Below, piece after piece: positions 34,299 through 43,467 of a stretch of 64,000 bases of DNA. The notes beneath the pieces were generated by a model. The model was not told where the DNA came from, made no database searches, and saw only the letters and a program-made list of their open reading frames with translations. How positions within the stretch are numbered: the first letter of the stretch is position 1; every line of letters starts with the position of its first letter. The position numbers were made by a program, and so were the translations under genes. The stretch covers positions 124,001 to 188,000 of the forward strand of contig JAOUJW010000005.1 in NCBI GenBank assembly GCA_029882975.1, given 5' to 3'. Source of the stretch: Gammaproteobacteria bacterium. Its GTDB lineage: Bacteria > Pseudomonadota > Gammaproteobacteria > SZUA-152.

Positions 34299-34441
34299 TA
34301 CGAAGGAGTGGCATTATAACCACTTTGATTTTATTTTGGAAATGGGGAATTTTGCAAAAGCTTCACTGACGCCCGTGTGAACCACAAAACCAAACCAAGT
34401 CGCCGGTATTTTCCACAGGGGGTAACAGGGTGGGAAGAATT

Positions 34442-34515
34442 TGGAGGCCGGTGGCGGAGTCGAACCGCCCTCCAAGGATTTGCAATCCTCTGCCTAACCG
34501 CTTGGCTAACCGGCC
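34442..34515 (-). tRNA. cysT: tRNA-Cys (anticodon GCA)
   Basis: 74 nt with encoded CCA. Acceptor GGCCGGT/ACCGGCC, discriminator U, anticodon loop TTGCAAA with GCA. Middle gene of the Gly-Cys-Leu cluster. Confidence 0.96.
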
Positions 34516-34642
34516 GTAGTAACAAAATCCTGACTTTGCAGGCCGCTGCATAGTCACTCGGCCGTTATAGGTCGTCGGACAGGGATATGGTAAGTCCCAA
34601 CTGCTGCATTCCGCTTTAACCGCTTGAATGAGCAAGGAAAAT

Positions 34643-34718
<76 letters not shown>

Positions 34719-34788
34719 TGCGTTCCAAGGCCACGTATTCTACTGGTAAGGACTTGGCTGTCAAGCTAATTTTACATCGATTTTACTT

Positions 34789-35355
34789 TTACTTGCTCAG
34801 GACGGGCCAGGATGCTTTTAAATAGATAAACATGGACCAAATGGTCAGAATTGCCGATAAATAAATGAGCACCAAACCGGTCATGGTAATGGGCATACCA
34901 TAAATTGGTTGAGCATATAGCAAAAATGGGATGGCGAACATTTGCGCCATGGTCTTCACCTTGCCGATAATGGACACTGCCACATGGGCGCGATGGCCCA
35001 GCTCAGCCATCCATTCCCTTAAGGCGGATATGACTATTTCCCTGCCGATGATGACGCCGGCGGGAATGGCCATAACATATCCGGGGTAATGAGTGGGATT
35101 TCGGTCCACCAGCAAAACCAACGCACAGGTAACCATGAGTTTGTCCGCCACCGGGTCCAGAAAAGCGCCGAAAGCTGAAGTTTGCTGCCATTTACGCGCT
35201 AAATATCCATCAAGCCAATCCGTAATGGCTGCAACGCAAAAAATGACAGTGACGATCAGGTTGGACCACCACACGGGTATGTAAAACACCACTACGAAAA
35301 CCGGTATGGCGACAATGCGCAACAGAGTCAGAAAAATAGGTATGTTGAAATGCAT
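34789..35355 (-). CDS. pgsA: CDP-diacylglycerol-glycerol-3-phosphate 3-phosphatidyltransferase
   Basis: 188 residues with about five membrane spans. The CDP-alcohol phosphatidyltransferase motif DG(x2)AR(x8)G(x3)D(x3)D is seen as DGYLARKW...GAFLDPVAD at about residues 48-69. The enzyme makes phosphatidylglycerophosphate, the committed step to phosphatidylglycerol and cardiolipin. Lies 18 bases after uvrC and before the three tRNAs, the order found in E. coli. Confidence 0.95.
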   Translation of the reverse strand: MHFNIPIFLTLLRIVAIPVFVVVFYIPVWWSNLIVTVIFCVAAITDWLDGYLARKWQQTSAFGAFLDPVADKLMVTCALVLLVDRNPTHYPGYVMAIPAGVIIGREIVISALREWMAELGHRAHVAVSIIGKVKTMAQMFAIPFLLYAQPIYGMPITMTGLVLIYLSAILTIWSMFIYLKASWPVLSK

Positions 35356-35373
35356 AGTTGTTGTTATCTTCCT

Positions 35374-37212
35374 TTATCCCTCAGGGTGTAGGGTATCATA
35401 TACTCGCTGTGCCAACTCAGTACTTATACCCTGAATTTTAGCAATATCTTCCACGCCCGCCCGTTTGAGTTCCTGGATACCGCCAAACTGCTTCAGTAAC
35501 TTCTGGCTGCGTTTTGGACCCAGGCCGGGAATATCGGCCAACACTGACCGGGAGCGGGTTTTCGCCCGCCGCTGCTGGTGCGAAGTGACCGCAAACCGGT
35601 GTGCCTCATCCCTGACTTGTTGAATCAAATGCAGGGCTGGGGAATGGGCAGCTAAATGCACCGCCTGTTCACGACCACTGATAAACAGGGTTTCCAAACC
35701 AGGTTTGCGTTTTTCTCCCTTGGCAATGCCGATGAGAATTACATCCTCGATTTGCAGTTCTTCCAACACTTTTTCCGCTTCCCCCAACTGGCCTTTGCCG
35801 CCGTCAATAAACAAAATATCGGGAATCTTACCCTCCCCCTTCTTCAAGCGGGTATAACGCCGGGTCAGGGCCTGACGCATCGCTGCATAATCATCCCCGG
35901 GCGTAATCCCTTCAATGTTAAAACGACGATAATCGGATTTACCGGCACCATTGCTGTCCAATACCACACAGGATGCCACAGTGGCCTCTCCCGAGGTATG
36001 GCTGATGTCAAAGCATTCCAAACGTTGCGGCAGGTTTTCCAGCTGTAGAGCGTCCTGTAGCGCCTCAAACCGCTTGAGCAAATTGGTTTTACTGGAGAGT
36101 TGAAAATCCAGTGACACCAGGGCATTGGATTCGGCCATTTGCAGCCAGCGGGCCCTCTCTCCTTTAATGCGGCATTTGATTTCCACTTTGTGACCGGCGT
36201 TTTCGCTCAACCCCTGCGCCAACAAGCCCCGGTCAGGAAAATCCACATTACTGAGTAATAACGGCGGAATAAACCCCCCTCGCTGTGGTGAGAGGTAAAA
36301 CTGCGGTATAAAAGCATTAAGCACCTGCTCCGCCGACTCGTCTTTGGCCTGCTTGGGAAAGTAGGATTTGTTGCCCAGATTGAGTCCCGAGCGCACAAAA
36401 AACACTTGCACACAGGCTAAGCCGTTTTTGATCACTACGGCCAGAATATCCATATCCCCGGCTTTGCTGCTCACTCGTTGAGTGTCCTGAATACGACGCA
36501 AATTGGCAATTTGATCGCGGTAATAGGCGGCTTTCTCAAAATTCAAGGCTTCGGAGCAGGTCTCCATTTGCTGTACCAGTTCATCAACCAATTGGGTGCT
36601 TTTGCCCTGCAGGAACATACGCGCGTGACGCACATCCTCGGCGTAAGGCGCTTTATCTACCAGACCGACGCAAGGTGCCGCGCAGCGTTTGATTTGGTAT
36701 TGCAAACAAGCACGGGTACGGTTGCGGTAAAAGCTGTTTTCACATTGGCGTACCAGAAAAATCTTTTGTAGCAGATTAAGCGTCTCTCGCACCGCGCCCG
36801 CACTGGGGTAAGGACCGAAATACTCGCCCTTGCCTTTCTTGGCACCCCGATGAAAAGCCAAACGGGGAAAATCCTCATGGGAGGTCAAATAGATATAGGG
36901 ATAGCTTTTGTCATCTCGCAACAGGATGTTGTAGCGGGGTTTGAGCTGTTTGATAAGGTTGTTTTCAAGCAGCAGGGCTTCCACTTCATTGGCCGTGGTG
37001 GTGATCTGAATATCGGCAATTTGTGCCACCATGGATCGGGTTTTGGCATTGCCCTCATGACTTTTAAAATAGCTGGCTACTCTTTTTTTTAAATCCCGGG
37101 CTTTTCCCACATAGATCACCTCCCCGGCGGGGTTGAGCATACGGTAAACCCCAGGCTTGTGGGTGAGTTGCTTTAAAAAGGCTTTGGAATCAAAAGAGCC
37201 GGCTTGGAACAT
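35374..37212 (-). CDS. uvrC: Excinuclease ABC subunit C
   Basis: 612 residues, the usual length. N-terminal GIY-YIG nuclease (PGVYRML...VIYVGKARDLKKR, residues about 18-50) for the 3' incision, a Cys-containing cluster region near residue 150-175, a UVR motif (about 205-240), the RNase-H-like endonuclease domain for the 5' incision, and a C-terminal helix-hairpin-helix pair (IPGLGPKRSQKLLKQFG). Completes nucleotide excision repair with UvrAB. Begins 3 bases after the uracil-DNA glycosylase stop. Confidence 0.97.
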   Translation of the reverse strand: MFQAGSFDSKAFLKQLTHKPGVYRMLNPAGEVIYVGKARDLKKRVASYFKSHEGNAKTRSMVAQIADIQITTTANEVEALLLENNLIKQLKPRYNILLRDDKSYPYIYLTSHEDFPRLAFHRGAKKGKGEYFGPYPSAGAVRETLNLLQKIFLVRQCENSFYRNRTRACLQYQIKRCAAPCVGLVDKAPYAEDVRHARMFLQGKSTQLVDELVQQMETCSEALNFEKAAYYRDQIANLRRIQDTQRVSSKAGDMDILAVVIKNGLACVQVFFVRSGLNLGNKSYFPKQAKDESAEQVLNAFIPQFYLSPQRGGFIPPLLLSNVDFPDRGLLAQGLSENAGHKVEIKCRIKGERARWLQMAESNALVSLDFQLSSKTNLLKRFEALQDALQLENLPQRLECFDISHTSGEATVASCVVLDSNGAGKSDYRRFNIEGITPGDDYAAMRQALTRRYTRLKKGEGKIPDILFIDGGKGQLGEAEKVLEELQIEDVILIGIAKGEKRKPGLETLFISGREQAVHLAAHSPALHLIQQVRDEAHRFAVTSHQQRRAKTRSRSVLADIPGLGPKRSQKLLKQFGGIQELKRAGVEDIAKIQGISTELAQRVYDTLHPEG

Positions 37213-37215
37213 GGC

Positions 37216-37866
37216 CTATACGCTGACAGCCTCGATTCTCTCCCGTGCCAGGGCAAATACCTGATGAAACATGGCCTCAGTGAGTCGGCGTGTTTGAGTG
37301 TTGTAACGACTACAGTGGTATGAATCGATGATCCAGGGGCCGGCTTCCGGTTGGTGTACTCGAGCGTGGCCAAAAGGATAATCCTTGGCTTTGAGGTTCA
37401 GTGCCTTGATGATGGCGCTATGAGCGACGCTGCCTAAAGCGAGCAGCCCTGCCTGTTGGGGTAATGAGGCGATTTCGGCCTGCAGAAATGTGTTACAGGT
37501 AGTGACTTCCCCGCCAGTGGGTTTATTCTGCGGTGGCAGACATTTAACCGCGTTGGTTATCCGGCAATGCTTAAGCTTTAATCCATCGTTCAAGGATTCT
37601 GATATGGATTTGCTGGAAAACCCATATTTGAATAGGGTTTCGTATAAAAGTACACCGGCGTAATCACCGGTAAAAGGCCGACCTGTTGCGTTGGCGCCAT
37701 GCATACCCGGAGCCAGTCCCACAATGAGCAATTTGGGGGTTTTCACCCCAAAAGGCTCTACCGGGCGGGCGTGATAGTCGGGATATTCCCGCCCCACCTC
37801 ATCCAGGAATTGACTCAATCTGGGACAGCGGCGGCAATTCAGGTCAAATAATGGATTTTTACTCAT
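37216..37866 (-). CDS. Family 5 uracil-DNA glycosylase (UDGb type)
   Basis: 216 residues. Four cysteines for the iron-sulphur cluster: Cys11 and Cys14 (NCRRCPRL), then Cys in VKCLPPQNKP and in TTCNTFLQAE. Motif A is GLAPGMHGANATGRPFTGD, whose Ala-Asn pair and the lack of an acidic residue match family 5 rather than family 4. It removes uracil and some other damaged bases from DNA. It heads the operon with uvrC, linking base and nucleotide excision repair in one transcript. Confidence 0.88.
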   Translation of the reverse strand: MSKNPLFDLNCRRCPRLSQFLDEVGREYPDYHARPVEPFGVKTPKLLIVGLAPGMHGANATGRPFTGDYAGVLLYETLFKYGFSSKSISESLNDGLKLKHCRITNAVKCLPPQNKPTGGEVTTCNTFLQAEIASLPQQAGLLALGSVAHSAIIKALNLKAKDYPFGHARVHQPEAGPWIIDSYHCSRYNTQTRRLTEAMFHQVFALARERIEAVSV

Positions 37867-38055
37867 TAGAAAAAATTATCCCTGTTTAAACAAAACCAGT
37901 GCATGGCAAGCTTGTGTAATTATCCTGGTTGAGCGATCATATATTAATAGTTCCTTATAAACCAATGCGGTTATATCCTTTTGGCTCTATAACATCACAA
38001 AAAATAATTATTTGATTTATAAGTTGTAATTATTGCATTAAATATATTCAAGGTA

Positions 38056-38084
38056 TTGACGATAAATAAGCTAGAACCTATACT
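38056..38084 (+). promoter_or_regulatory. Sigma-70-type promoter of iscU
   Basis: TTGACG (38056-38061), 17-base spacer, TATACT (38079-38084); each hexamer matches 5 of 6 consensus bases. Predicted start near 38091, leaving a leader of roughly 145 bases. Confidence 0.75.
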
Positions 38085-38104
38085 TGACTAAGTTGGTTGG
38101 TTAA
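38080..38104 (+). promoter_or_regulatory. IscR type-1-like operator over the iscU promoter
   Basis: Twenty of 25 positions agree with the E. coli type-1 IscR consensus as I remember it, including a perfect left half ATACTTGACT. The site covers the -10 element and start point, as expected for repression by the cluster-loaded form of IscR. iscR itself is not in the window. Confidence 0.5.
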
Positions 38105-38236
38105 TTGTAACGAAATTGCCGAATTAATGTATTTCAAAGGCTATTAATTTCGTATATGAACCAGTATTATTCCGACATTCTATACTAAGTCAGTAAAGCA
38201 TTATACGCATTCAAGTTAGATCGGAGATTCTAAACA

Positions 38237-38647
38237 ATGGCATACAGCGACAAAGTTCTCGACCACTATGAGAATCCTCGGAACGTTGGCAGTTTCGAGA
38301 AAGGAGACCCCACTGTAGGAACAGGAATGGTCGGAGCCCCCGCATGCGGTGATGTGATGCGTTTACAGATCAAAGTGGGTGAAAACGGTATTATCGAAGA
38401 TGCCAAGTTCAAGACCTACGGTTGCGGTTCAGCCATCGCATCCAGTTCCCTGTTGACCGAATGGGTACGGGGAAAGACCTTGGATGAAGCCCGAGCCATT
38501 AAAAACACCGACATCGCTGAAGAGCTGGCACTGCCGCCGGTTAAAATCCACTGCTCGGTTTTGGCCGAAGACGCGATCAAAGCTGCCATTGAAGATTACC
38601 AAAGCCATCAGGTAGCCAAAGACGAGACCCGCAAAGCGAACGCTTAA
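38237..38647 (+). CDS. iscU: Iron-sulphur cluster scaffold IscU, without adjacent isc genes
   Basis: 136 residues. All key residues are present: Cys37 and Asp39 in PACGD, Cys63 in GCGSAIASSS, His105 and Cys106 in KIHCSV, and LPPVK (99-103) for HscA binding. It builds 2Fe-2S and 4Fe-4S clusters with IscS. The isc operon partners (iscR, iscS, iscA, hscBA, fdx) do not flank it: the divergent neighbour is the glycosylase and the next gene a lipoprotein. The C-terminal tail (QSHQVAKDETRKANA) is a little longer than in E. coli. Confidence 0.96.
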   Translation: MAYSDKVLDHYENPRNVGSFEKGDPTVGTGMVGAPACGDVMRLQIKVGENGIIEDAKFKTYGCGSAIASSSLLTEWVRGKTLDEARAIKNTDIAEELALPPVKIHCSVLAEDAIKAAIEDYQSHQVAKDETRKANA

Positions 38648-38675
38648 ATCTGATTTAAAACACTATCAAAAAAAG

Positions 38676-38700
38676 TGCCCTCCCAGTGAGGGCATTTTTT
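38676..38700 (+). terminator. Rho-independent terminator after iscU
   Basis: Perfect 7-bp stem (TGCCCTC / GAGGGCA) with 5-base loop, followed by seven T and preceded by seven A, so it could work both ways. Confidence 0.92.
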
Positions 38701-38804
38701 TGCCTTGCTGAGGCGATGTAGAACCCTTCCACCAACGTTCAAACCTGAAAATGAGACACTAAGCCCGGAAAAATTCTGGTCAAGTACTACAATTTTATTG
38801 GATA

Positions 38805-39809
38805 ATGAATTTTTTCAATCGTTTGGGTCGGTTCATGTTTGCCAGTTTGATGCCACACACAAAATGCGAAATGGGCAACTTTCGCTCGATCGTCTTGCTG
38901 GTTTTGCTAGTTATGGGGTTGAGTGCTTGCGAAGGCCTGTTTGGCGATATTGATCAAAACAAGGGACGCTTTAACCGCAGCACGGACTATTTGGTTTTAT
39001 ATGGCGATGGCGACTGGGTCGAATACTCCGTAGAAGTTTTTGATAACAACACCCCCACCGCTCCCTCCTTGCTGGGCACTTTGAGGGTGGCATGGCATAA
39101 CGATACGATCAAACAACCCGAATTTGCCGGTGGGCAAAACATTAGCGTTTTGCGCGAAGTGAGCACTCTGGATGTGGAAGGCAGTGTCCATACCCGTGTG
39201 CGCTATATCACCCAAAATAACGATGACCTCGCTCTGCCCAATGCACAAACGGGGACGGTATCAGTCCACGCTTACCAGGACCCCACTAACACCGATATTA
39301 ATACCCTTAATCGTACCTATTATTGGGTAAGCACCAGCGCGGATCCGAGTACGATCAACAGTCAGGTAAGCTTGATCTCCCCAATGAATCAAATTGAAAC
39401 CAGTGATAATCATATTGGTGATTTCAATCTATTTGCAGCTTGTGACGGCAACGGTAAAACAGTTTGCGGCAATATGAGTCAGACCGTATCCCATACCCAG
39501 TTCTTTTCCGGCGTCTCATTGGATCAAGTGGAAACCGAATTGGGCATTTTTCAACAACTCTCCAAAATCGTCTACAATTTTTCCGAATCCGGAATTAATG
39601 CCGGTATCGTACCACCGACACTCGCCAATATATGGGAATTCTGTGATCCGTCCTTAACAAATTTTCCGGCGCTTAACGGCATAACCGCGTGGTATCACCC
39701 ACTCATCGGCATGATAAAAACGGAAGGGGTGTGTCAAAGTACGACCAGTAACATGAGGTTTAGAGCGGTGGTTCGAGCGACGAATCTGACCTTGCCGGAC
39801 GTGATTTAG
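38805..39809 (+). CDS. Unknown lipoprotein beside the flagellar operon
   Basis: 334 residues from 38805, or 312 if the ATG at 38871 (MGNFRSIVLLVLLVMGLSAC) is used; the second gives a standard lipoprotein signal with lipobox LSAC, but neither has a strong ribosome binding site. The rest is a beta-rich extracytoplasmic domain with Thr/Asn-rich stretches. It is convergent with flgL, 2 bases from its stop, leaving no room for a separate terminator. No family recognised. Confidence 0.65.
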   Translation: MNFFNRLGRFMFASLMPHTKCEMGNFRSIVLLVLLVMGLSACEGLFGDIDQNKGRFNRSTDYLVLYGDGDWVEYSVEVFDNNTPTAPSLLGTLRVAWHNDTIKQPEFAGGQNISVLREVSTLDVEGSVHTRVRYITQNNDDLALPNAQTGTVSVHAYQDPTNTDINTLNRTYYWVSTSADPSTINSQVSLISPMNQIETSDNHIGDFNLFAACDGNGKTVCGNMSQTVSHTQFFSGVSLDQVETELGIFQQLSKIVYNFSESGINAGIVPPTLANIWEFCDPSLTNFPALNGITAWYHPLIGMIKTEGVCQSTTSNMRFRAVVRATNLTLPDVI

Positions 39810-39811
39810 AT

Positions 39812-40714
39812 TTACAAATAGTTAAACAAACTGAGATTTTGTACTTTAGTAAACGCTTGCTGGGACGCTTGCAGACCCACCAATTGCAAATTGAGCCGAC
39901 TCACCGCTTCCGCTATGTCCAAATCTTGAATCTCCGATAGAGATTTTTCACCCTGAAATTTCAACTCCTCGTTGATGACATTTTGTGTATCAATTGAGTT
40001 TAAACGTGATCCGACACGGGCTCGAATGGTGGACACGTTGTCAATGGCGGCATCAATATTTGCCAGTGAATCTTGGTCAATGTTATTGGCTTCAAACGTG
40101 GCGGCCAGCGTATCCAGGGTCGAAAATATATCTTGAAGTCCACCGCCCACTGCCGGTATGTCCATAAACACATCGTTACCCGGATCACCCACAGCGATTT
40201 GCCGGGTTTCGCCGATTTGCAAAAACCGTTGTCCTGTATCTCCGAAATAGGAATAGCTTCCGGGAGGACTCTCAACAAACGGTTCGGTACGTACGGCGTG
40301 ACCGGCAAACAAGTAATCACCGTTGGTGTCTTTAGTGTTGGCCAGGCCTTTAAGAGTTTCAATGCCTTGACGAATCTCCATAGCCACCGCAGTACGGTCG
40401 GGTTGCGACAGAGTGTCGTTGTTTCCCCGAATAGCGAGTTCCTTCATGCGAATGAGGACGTCGTTAACGCCATCCAGGGTTCGGTCTTCCAGATCCAGAC
40501 GCGCTTCCCCTACTTGAGCATTTTTAACGTATTGCTGATTCTTCTCAATAATTTCCTTCAACGGCATAATTTGAACTGTGCCTACAGGATCATCAGAGGG
40601 ATTCAATATCGCACGTCCGGTGGCAATTTGTTGTTGTGTATTGGACAAGTCGGCCTGTCGGTCCAGCATTATATTGATGGCGCGAAATTGCATTAATTTG
40701 TTAGTGACACGCAT
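39812..40714 (-). CDS. flgL: Flagellar hook-filament junction protein FlgL (HAP3)
   Basis: 300 residues with the flagellin-like N-terminal coiled coil (TNKLMQFRAINIML...QQIATGRAILNPSDDP) and matching C-terminal helix (LNLQLVGLQASQQAFTKVQNLSLFNYL). It sits between FlgK and the filament. Last gene of the flagellar operon. Confidence 0.96.
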   Translation of the reverse strand: MRVTNKLMQFRAINIMLDRQADLSNTQQQIATGRAILNPSDDPVGTVQIMPLKEIIEKNQQYVKNAQVGEARLDLEDRTLDGVNDVLIRMKELAIRGNNDTLSQPDRTAVAMEIRQGIETLKGLANTKDTNGDYLFAGHAVRTEPFVESPPGSYSYFGDTGQRFLQIGETRQIAVGDPGNDVFMDIPAVGGGLQDIFSTLDTLAATFEANNIDQDSLANIDAAIDNVSTIRARVGSRLNSIDTQNVINEELKFQGEKSLSEIQDLDIAEAVSRLNLQLVGLQASQQAFTKVQNLSLFNYL

Positions 40715-40747
40715 AAAGATGACCTCTATATAACTTCTGCTTCCGTG

Positions 40748-42397
40748 CTAGCGGTTGACCGAATTCAATAATGTTTGAAATAGGGAATCCACCACAGAAA
40801 TCACCTGCGCAGCAGCTTGGTAGGCCTGCTGGTAGCGTAACAGGTTAACGGCTTCTTCATCCAAATTAACTCCGGATACGGATTCTTTGGCATCATAGGC
40901 CTGATCCATTAATGCCTTTTGTGCCGATGCATTGATCTTGGCCTGACCGGTTTTAACCCCAATACGGGCTACGGAGTTACCATAGGCATCCATCACAGTA
41001 GACGTACCATTATCCATGAATGTCGACGTACGAACACCGGCCATTAACAAGGCATTGCTGTTGTCTCCTACATTATTACCCACTTGCGCAGCTGCGATAC
41101 TGGCAGGATCCGTTACTGCCATCCCTATTTGTTCCGCCGCATAACGCGTCGGCCGAACCAGAAAACTGTCACCTGAGTTGATACCGCCGGCCATATCCAG
41201 TGTAAACCCCTCACCGCTTACGGCTCTGGGTAAATCCGCTGAGGTAAAACTATCGACCAAGGTGTCATCCGACAATCGCAGAACCGAATAGTTGGTACCG
41301 TCAAAATTGACTCGATAATCACTGGCTTTCAGTTCACCTATTGCATTAATGGTTACGGTCATATTGCCGCTGGCAGGATTATTGTCCGAACTGGGTAAGG
41401 CAGCTACAGCTGTCTGATCCACCGGTGTGAAAAAGTTTAAACCGGTACTGCCATTCAAACCTTCACCCAAAACATGTTGACTGTTAAACACATTGGCCAG
41501 TGAGGCTGCGATACGACCCAGCTCCATTTGCGCCGGCTCCAGTAAATCGTCTTTTACACTAAGTAACCCCCCCAGCTTGCCACCGGTTAGCTGTTCGGTA
41601 ATGGGTACTGAACCTGAAGGTGTAACCAAAGAGATACGTTTGTTTAATGGATCAAATTCGCCGTTACTCACTTGCAGACGCCCCGCGGACACATTCAATA
41701 CGAGGGATTGCCCTGTACCCACATACACATTAACAGCGCCGTTTTCCTGGGCTACAGTGGTCACGTTGGTAATTTCAGATAATTCATGAATTAACAGATC
41801 CCGTTTGTCCAGCAGGTCATTGGGCGGTTGGCCGCCGGCCGCACCCGTTTGCAATACGATTTGTTCATTTAATGAGGCGATAGAAGCCGCAAGGTCATTC
41901 ACCTGCGTCACCACGACACCAACCTGGGAATTCACACCGCTCTTTATTTGTTCCACCTGACGGTTAAGAGTGTGAAATGTCTCAACCAGATTTTCCGCTT
42001 CGGAAATCATTACCTGACGTGCCGGCGTGGAAGTGGGGTCGTTGGATACTCCATGAATGGAGTTAAAGAATCGGTCCAGAGCCGGGCTTAAACCGATACT
42101 GGGATCGGCAAATACCGACTCCACTTGAGATGCAATCTGCGCATAGGTATCGGATTGACCATAGTTCGCGGTACGTGTATTGAGTTGGTTCAACAGGAAT
42201 TGGTCATATACCCGGTCAACTCCGGTGACCTGTACACCCTTACCGATAAAACCATTGGCGGCACGCTCGGGTTCACGCGTTGCCAAATTGACGCGTTGAC
42301 GTGAATACCCTTCAGTGGTGGCATTGGAGATATTGTGACTGGTTACATCCAATGCCCTTTGAAAGGCCAGTAATCCGGAAACTGCTGTATTTAACAT
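40748..42397 (-). CDS. flgK: Flagellar hook-associated protein FlgK (HAP1)
   Basis: 549 residues. N-terminal rod-type motif (LLAFQRALDVTSHNISNATTEGYSRQRVNL) and C-terminal SGVNLDEEAVNLLRYQQAYQAAAQVISVVD that form the D0 helices; the central region is the variable D2-D3 part. First junction protein above the hook. Follows flgJ after 35 bases. Confidence 0.96.
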   Translation of the reverse strand: MLNTAVSGLLAFQRALDVTSHNISNATTEGYSRQRVNLATREPERAANGFIGKGVQVTGVDRVYDQFLLNQLNTRTANYGQSDTYAQIASQVESVFADPSIGLSPALDRFFNSIHGVSNDPTSTPARQVMISEAENLVETFHTLNRQVEQIKSGVNSQVGVVVTQVNDLAASIASLNEQIVLQTGAAGGQPPNDLLDKRDLLIHELSEITNVTTVAQENGAVNVYVGTGQSLVLNVSAGRLQVSNGEFDPLNKRISLVTPSGSVPITEQLTGGKLGGLLSVKDDLLEPAQMELGRIAASLANVFNSQHVLGEGLNGSTGLNFFTPVDQTAVAALPSSDNNPASGNMTVTINAIGELKASDYRVNFDGTNYSVLRLSDDTLVDSFTSADLPRAVSGEGFTLDMAGGINSGDSFLVRPTRYAAEQIGMAVTDPASIAAAQVGNNVGDNSNALLMAGVRTSTFMDNGTSTVMDAYGNSVARIGVKTGQAKINASAQKALMDQAYDAKESVSGVNLDEEAVNLLRYQQAYQAAAQVISVVDSLFQTLLNSVNR

Positions 42398-42432
42398 ATG
42401 ACTTTTTCACCTCAAAGTGGAAGAACCGCTGC

Positions 42433-43467
42433 TTAATCCACTGCGTCTAGTTTGCTTATCGTCGAGCCTTTAGATAGCTTTATAGCCTGCTGCATTTCCT
42501 CCAGAGCCTGCTGCATGGAGGAACTGTCCTTAATCTTCATGATCTTATGAGCGTATTGTGGATCTGTAGCATAACCGGCGCTTTGCAAATTGTTTGTGAA
42601 CTCCTGCGCGCTTGCGGATTGTCCCACGTGTTTGTAACGAGGATTGCTTTGCAACAGGCGCACATAGTCATCAAAGCTTTCATCATAGGAATGATAACTT
42701 TTGAACCGGCTATGTTGTTGCTGTAATCCGGCTTCAGTATATTCCAAGGCGTGCAGGTTCACCGTGTCACCGTCCCAGTCCGAACCGGCTTTTATGTTAA
42801 ACAAATTGTAACTGCCGGTACCGTTTGCGTGCCGCAAAATGTGCTTACCCCAGCCGGTTTCCAGAGCCGCTTGCGCCATTAAAGTATCGGGTGTGATGCC
42901 CAGGGATTTAGCCGCTCGCTGCGCCATTGGCCACAACCGGGTTACGAATGCCGTCGGGTTTTCAAACCTGTGGGAGTTGTTCTCCTGCCGTTCGGAACGC
43001 TCTTGGAAACGGGTTTCGATTGCAGTAGTATCGGACTCCGGTGTCGTGACCGTTGCCGCTTCGCTATTCACTGATGAGGAGTTTGGATTTGTCGGGAACT
43101 CCCCTGTTAAGTTCAATGGGTCTTTCTCTACGTTGCTTTCCGGGACGCGGTTCGATGGCACCAACCCGTTTTGTTGCAATTGCCGGGTAATCATTTCCGC
43201 CAAACCCAAACTATTGGTTTGCGCCAAATTGATAGACAACTGCTTATCGAGAAGATCTTTATAAAAATCCCCTTCGTCACTGTCGAACAAGCCTTCGCCC
43301 AATTGCGCCTCACGCATGCTTTTAAATATTTGTTGCAGGAACAATGCTTCAAACTGGCGTGCGACCGCATGTAACGCCTCGTTTGAATCTGTATCTGCTT
43401 GTCTTTTCAGGTCAGCAAACCCTTTGAAATCGGTGTAAACACCTGCCTGATCCAGTTTGATACTCAT
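42433..43467 (-). CDS. flgJ: Rod-cap and peptidoglycan hydrolase FlgJ
   Basis: 344 residues, the bifunctional form. N-terminal rod-scaffold domain (about 25-95, RQFEALFLQQIFKSMREAQ) and C-terminal glucosaminidase/muramidase domain (about 170-325, MAQAALETGWGKHI with the catalytic Glu). It caps the growing rod and opens the wall for it. It is separated from flgI by an unusual 335-bp gap. Confidence 0.95.
   Translation of the reverse strand: MSIKLDQAGVYTDFKGFADLKRQADTDSNEALHAVARQFEALFLQQIFKSMREAQLGEGLFDSDEGDFYKDLLDKQLSINLAQTNSLGLAEMITRQLQQNGLVPSNRVPESNVEKDPLNLTGEFPTNPNSSSVNSEAATVTTPESDTTAIETRFQERSERQENNSHRFENPTAFVTRLWPMAQRAAKSLGITPDTLMAQAALETGWGKHILRHANGTGSYNLFNIKAGSDWDGDTVNLHALEYTEAGLQQQHSRFKSYHSYDESFDDYVRLLQSNPRYKHVGQSASAQEFTNNLQSAGYATDPQYAHKIMKIKDSSSMQQALEEMQQAIKLSKGSTISKLDAVD

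Larger units (their letters stand above)
37867..38236. other. AT-rich regulatory region upstream of iscU, 370 bp
   Basis: Divergent gap between the glycosylase (minus) and iscU (plus), clearly AT-richer than the flanking genes. Contains the promoter and IscR-like box listed separately, and a GGAGA ribosome binding site just before iscU. No gene is supported. Confidence 0.6.

Noticed and set aside
33697-34380. A 227-residue plus-strand frame made of a 57-residue peptide repeated three times
   Set aside because: 171 is divisible by 3, so any open frame in one unit stays open in all. It runs antisense to tRNA-Leu, has no ribosome binding site, and its end reads through the tRNA gene. It is a by-product of the repeat.
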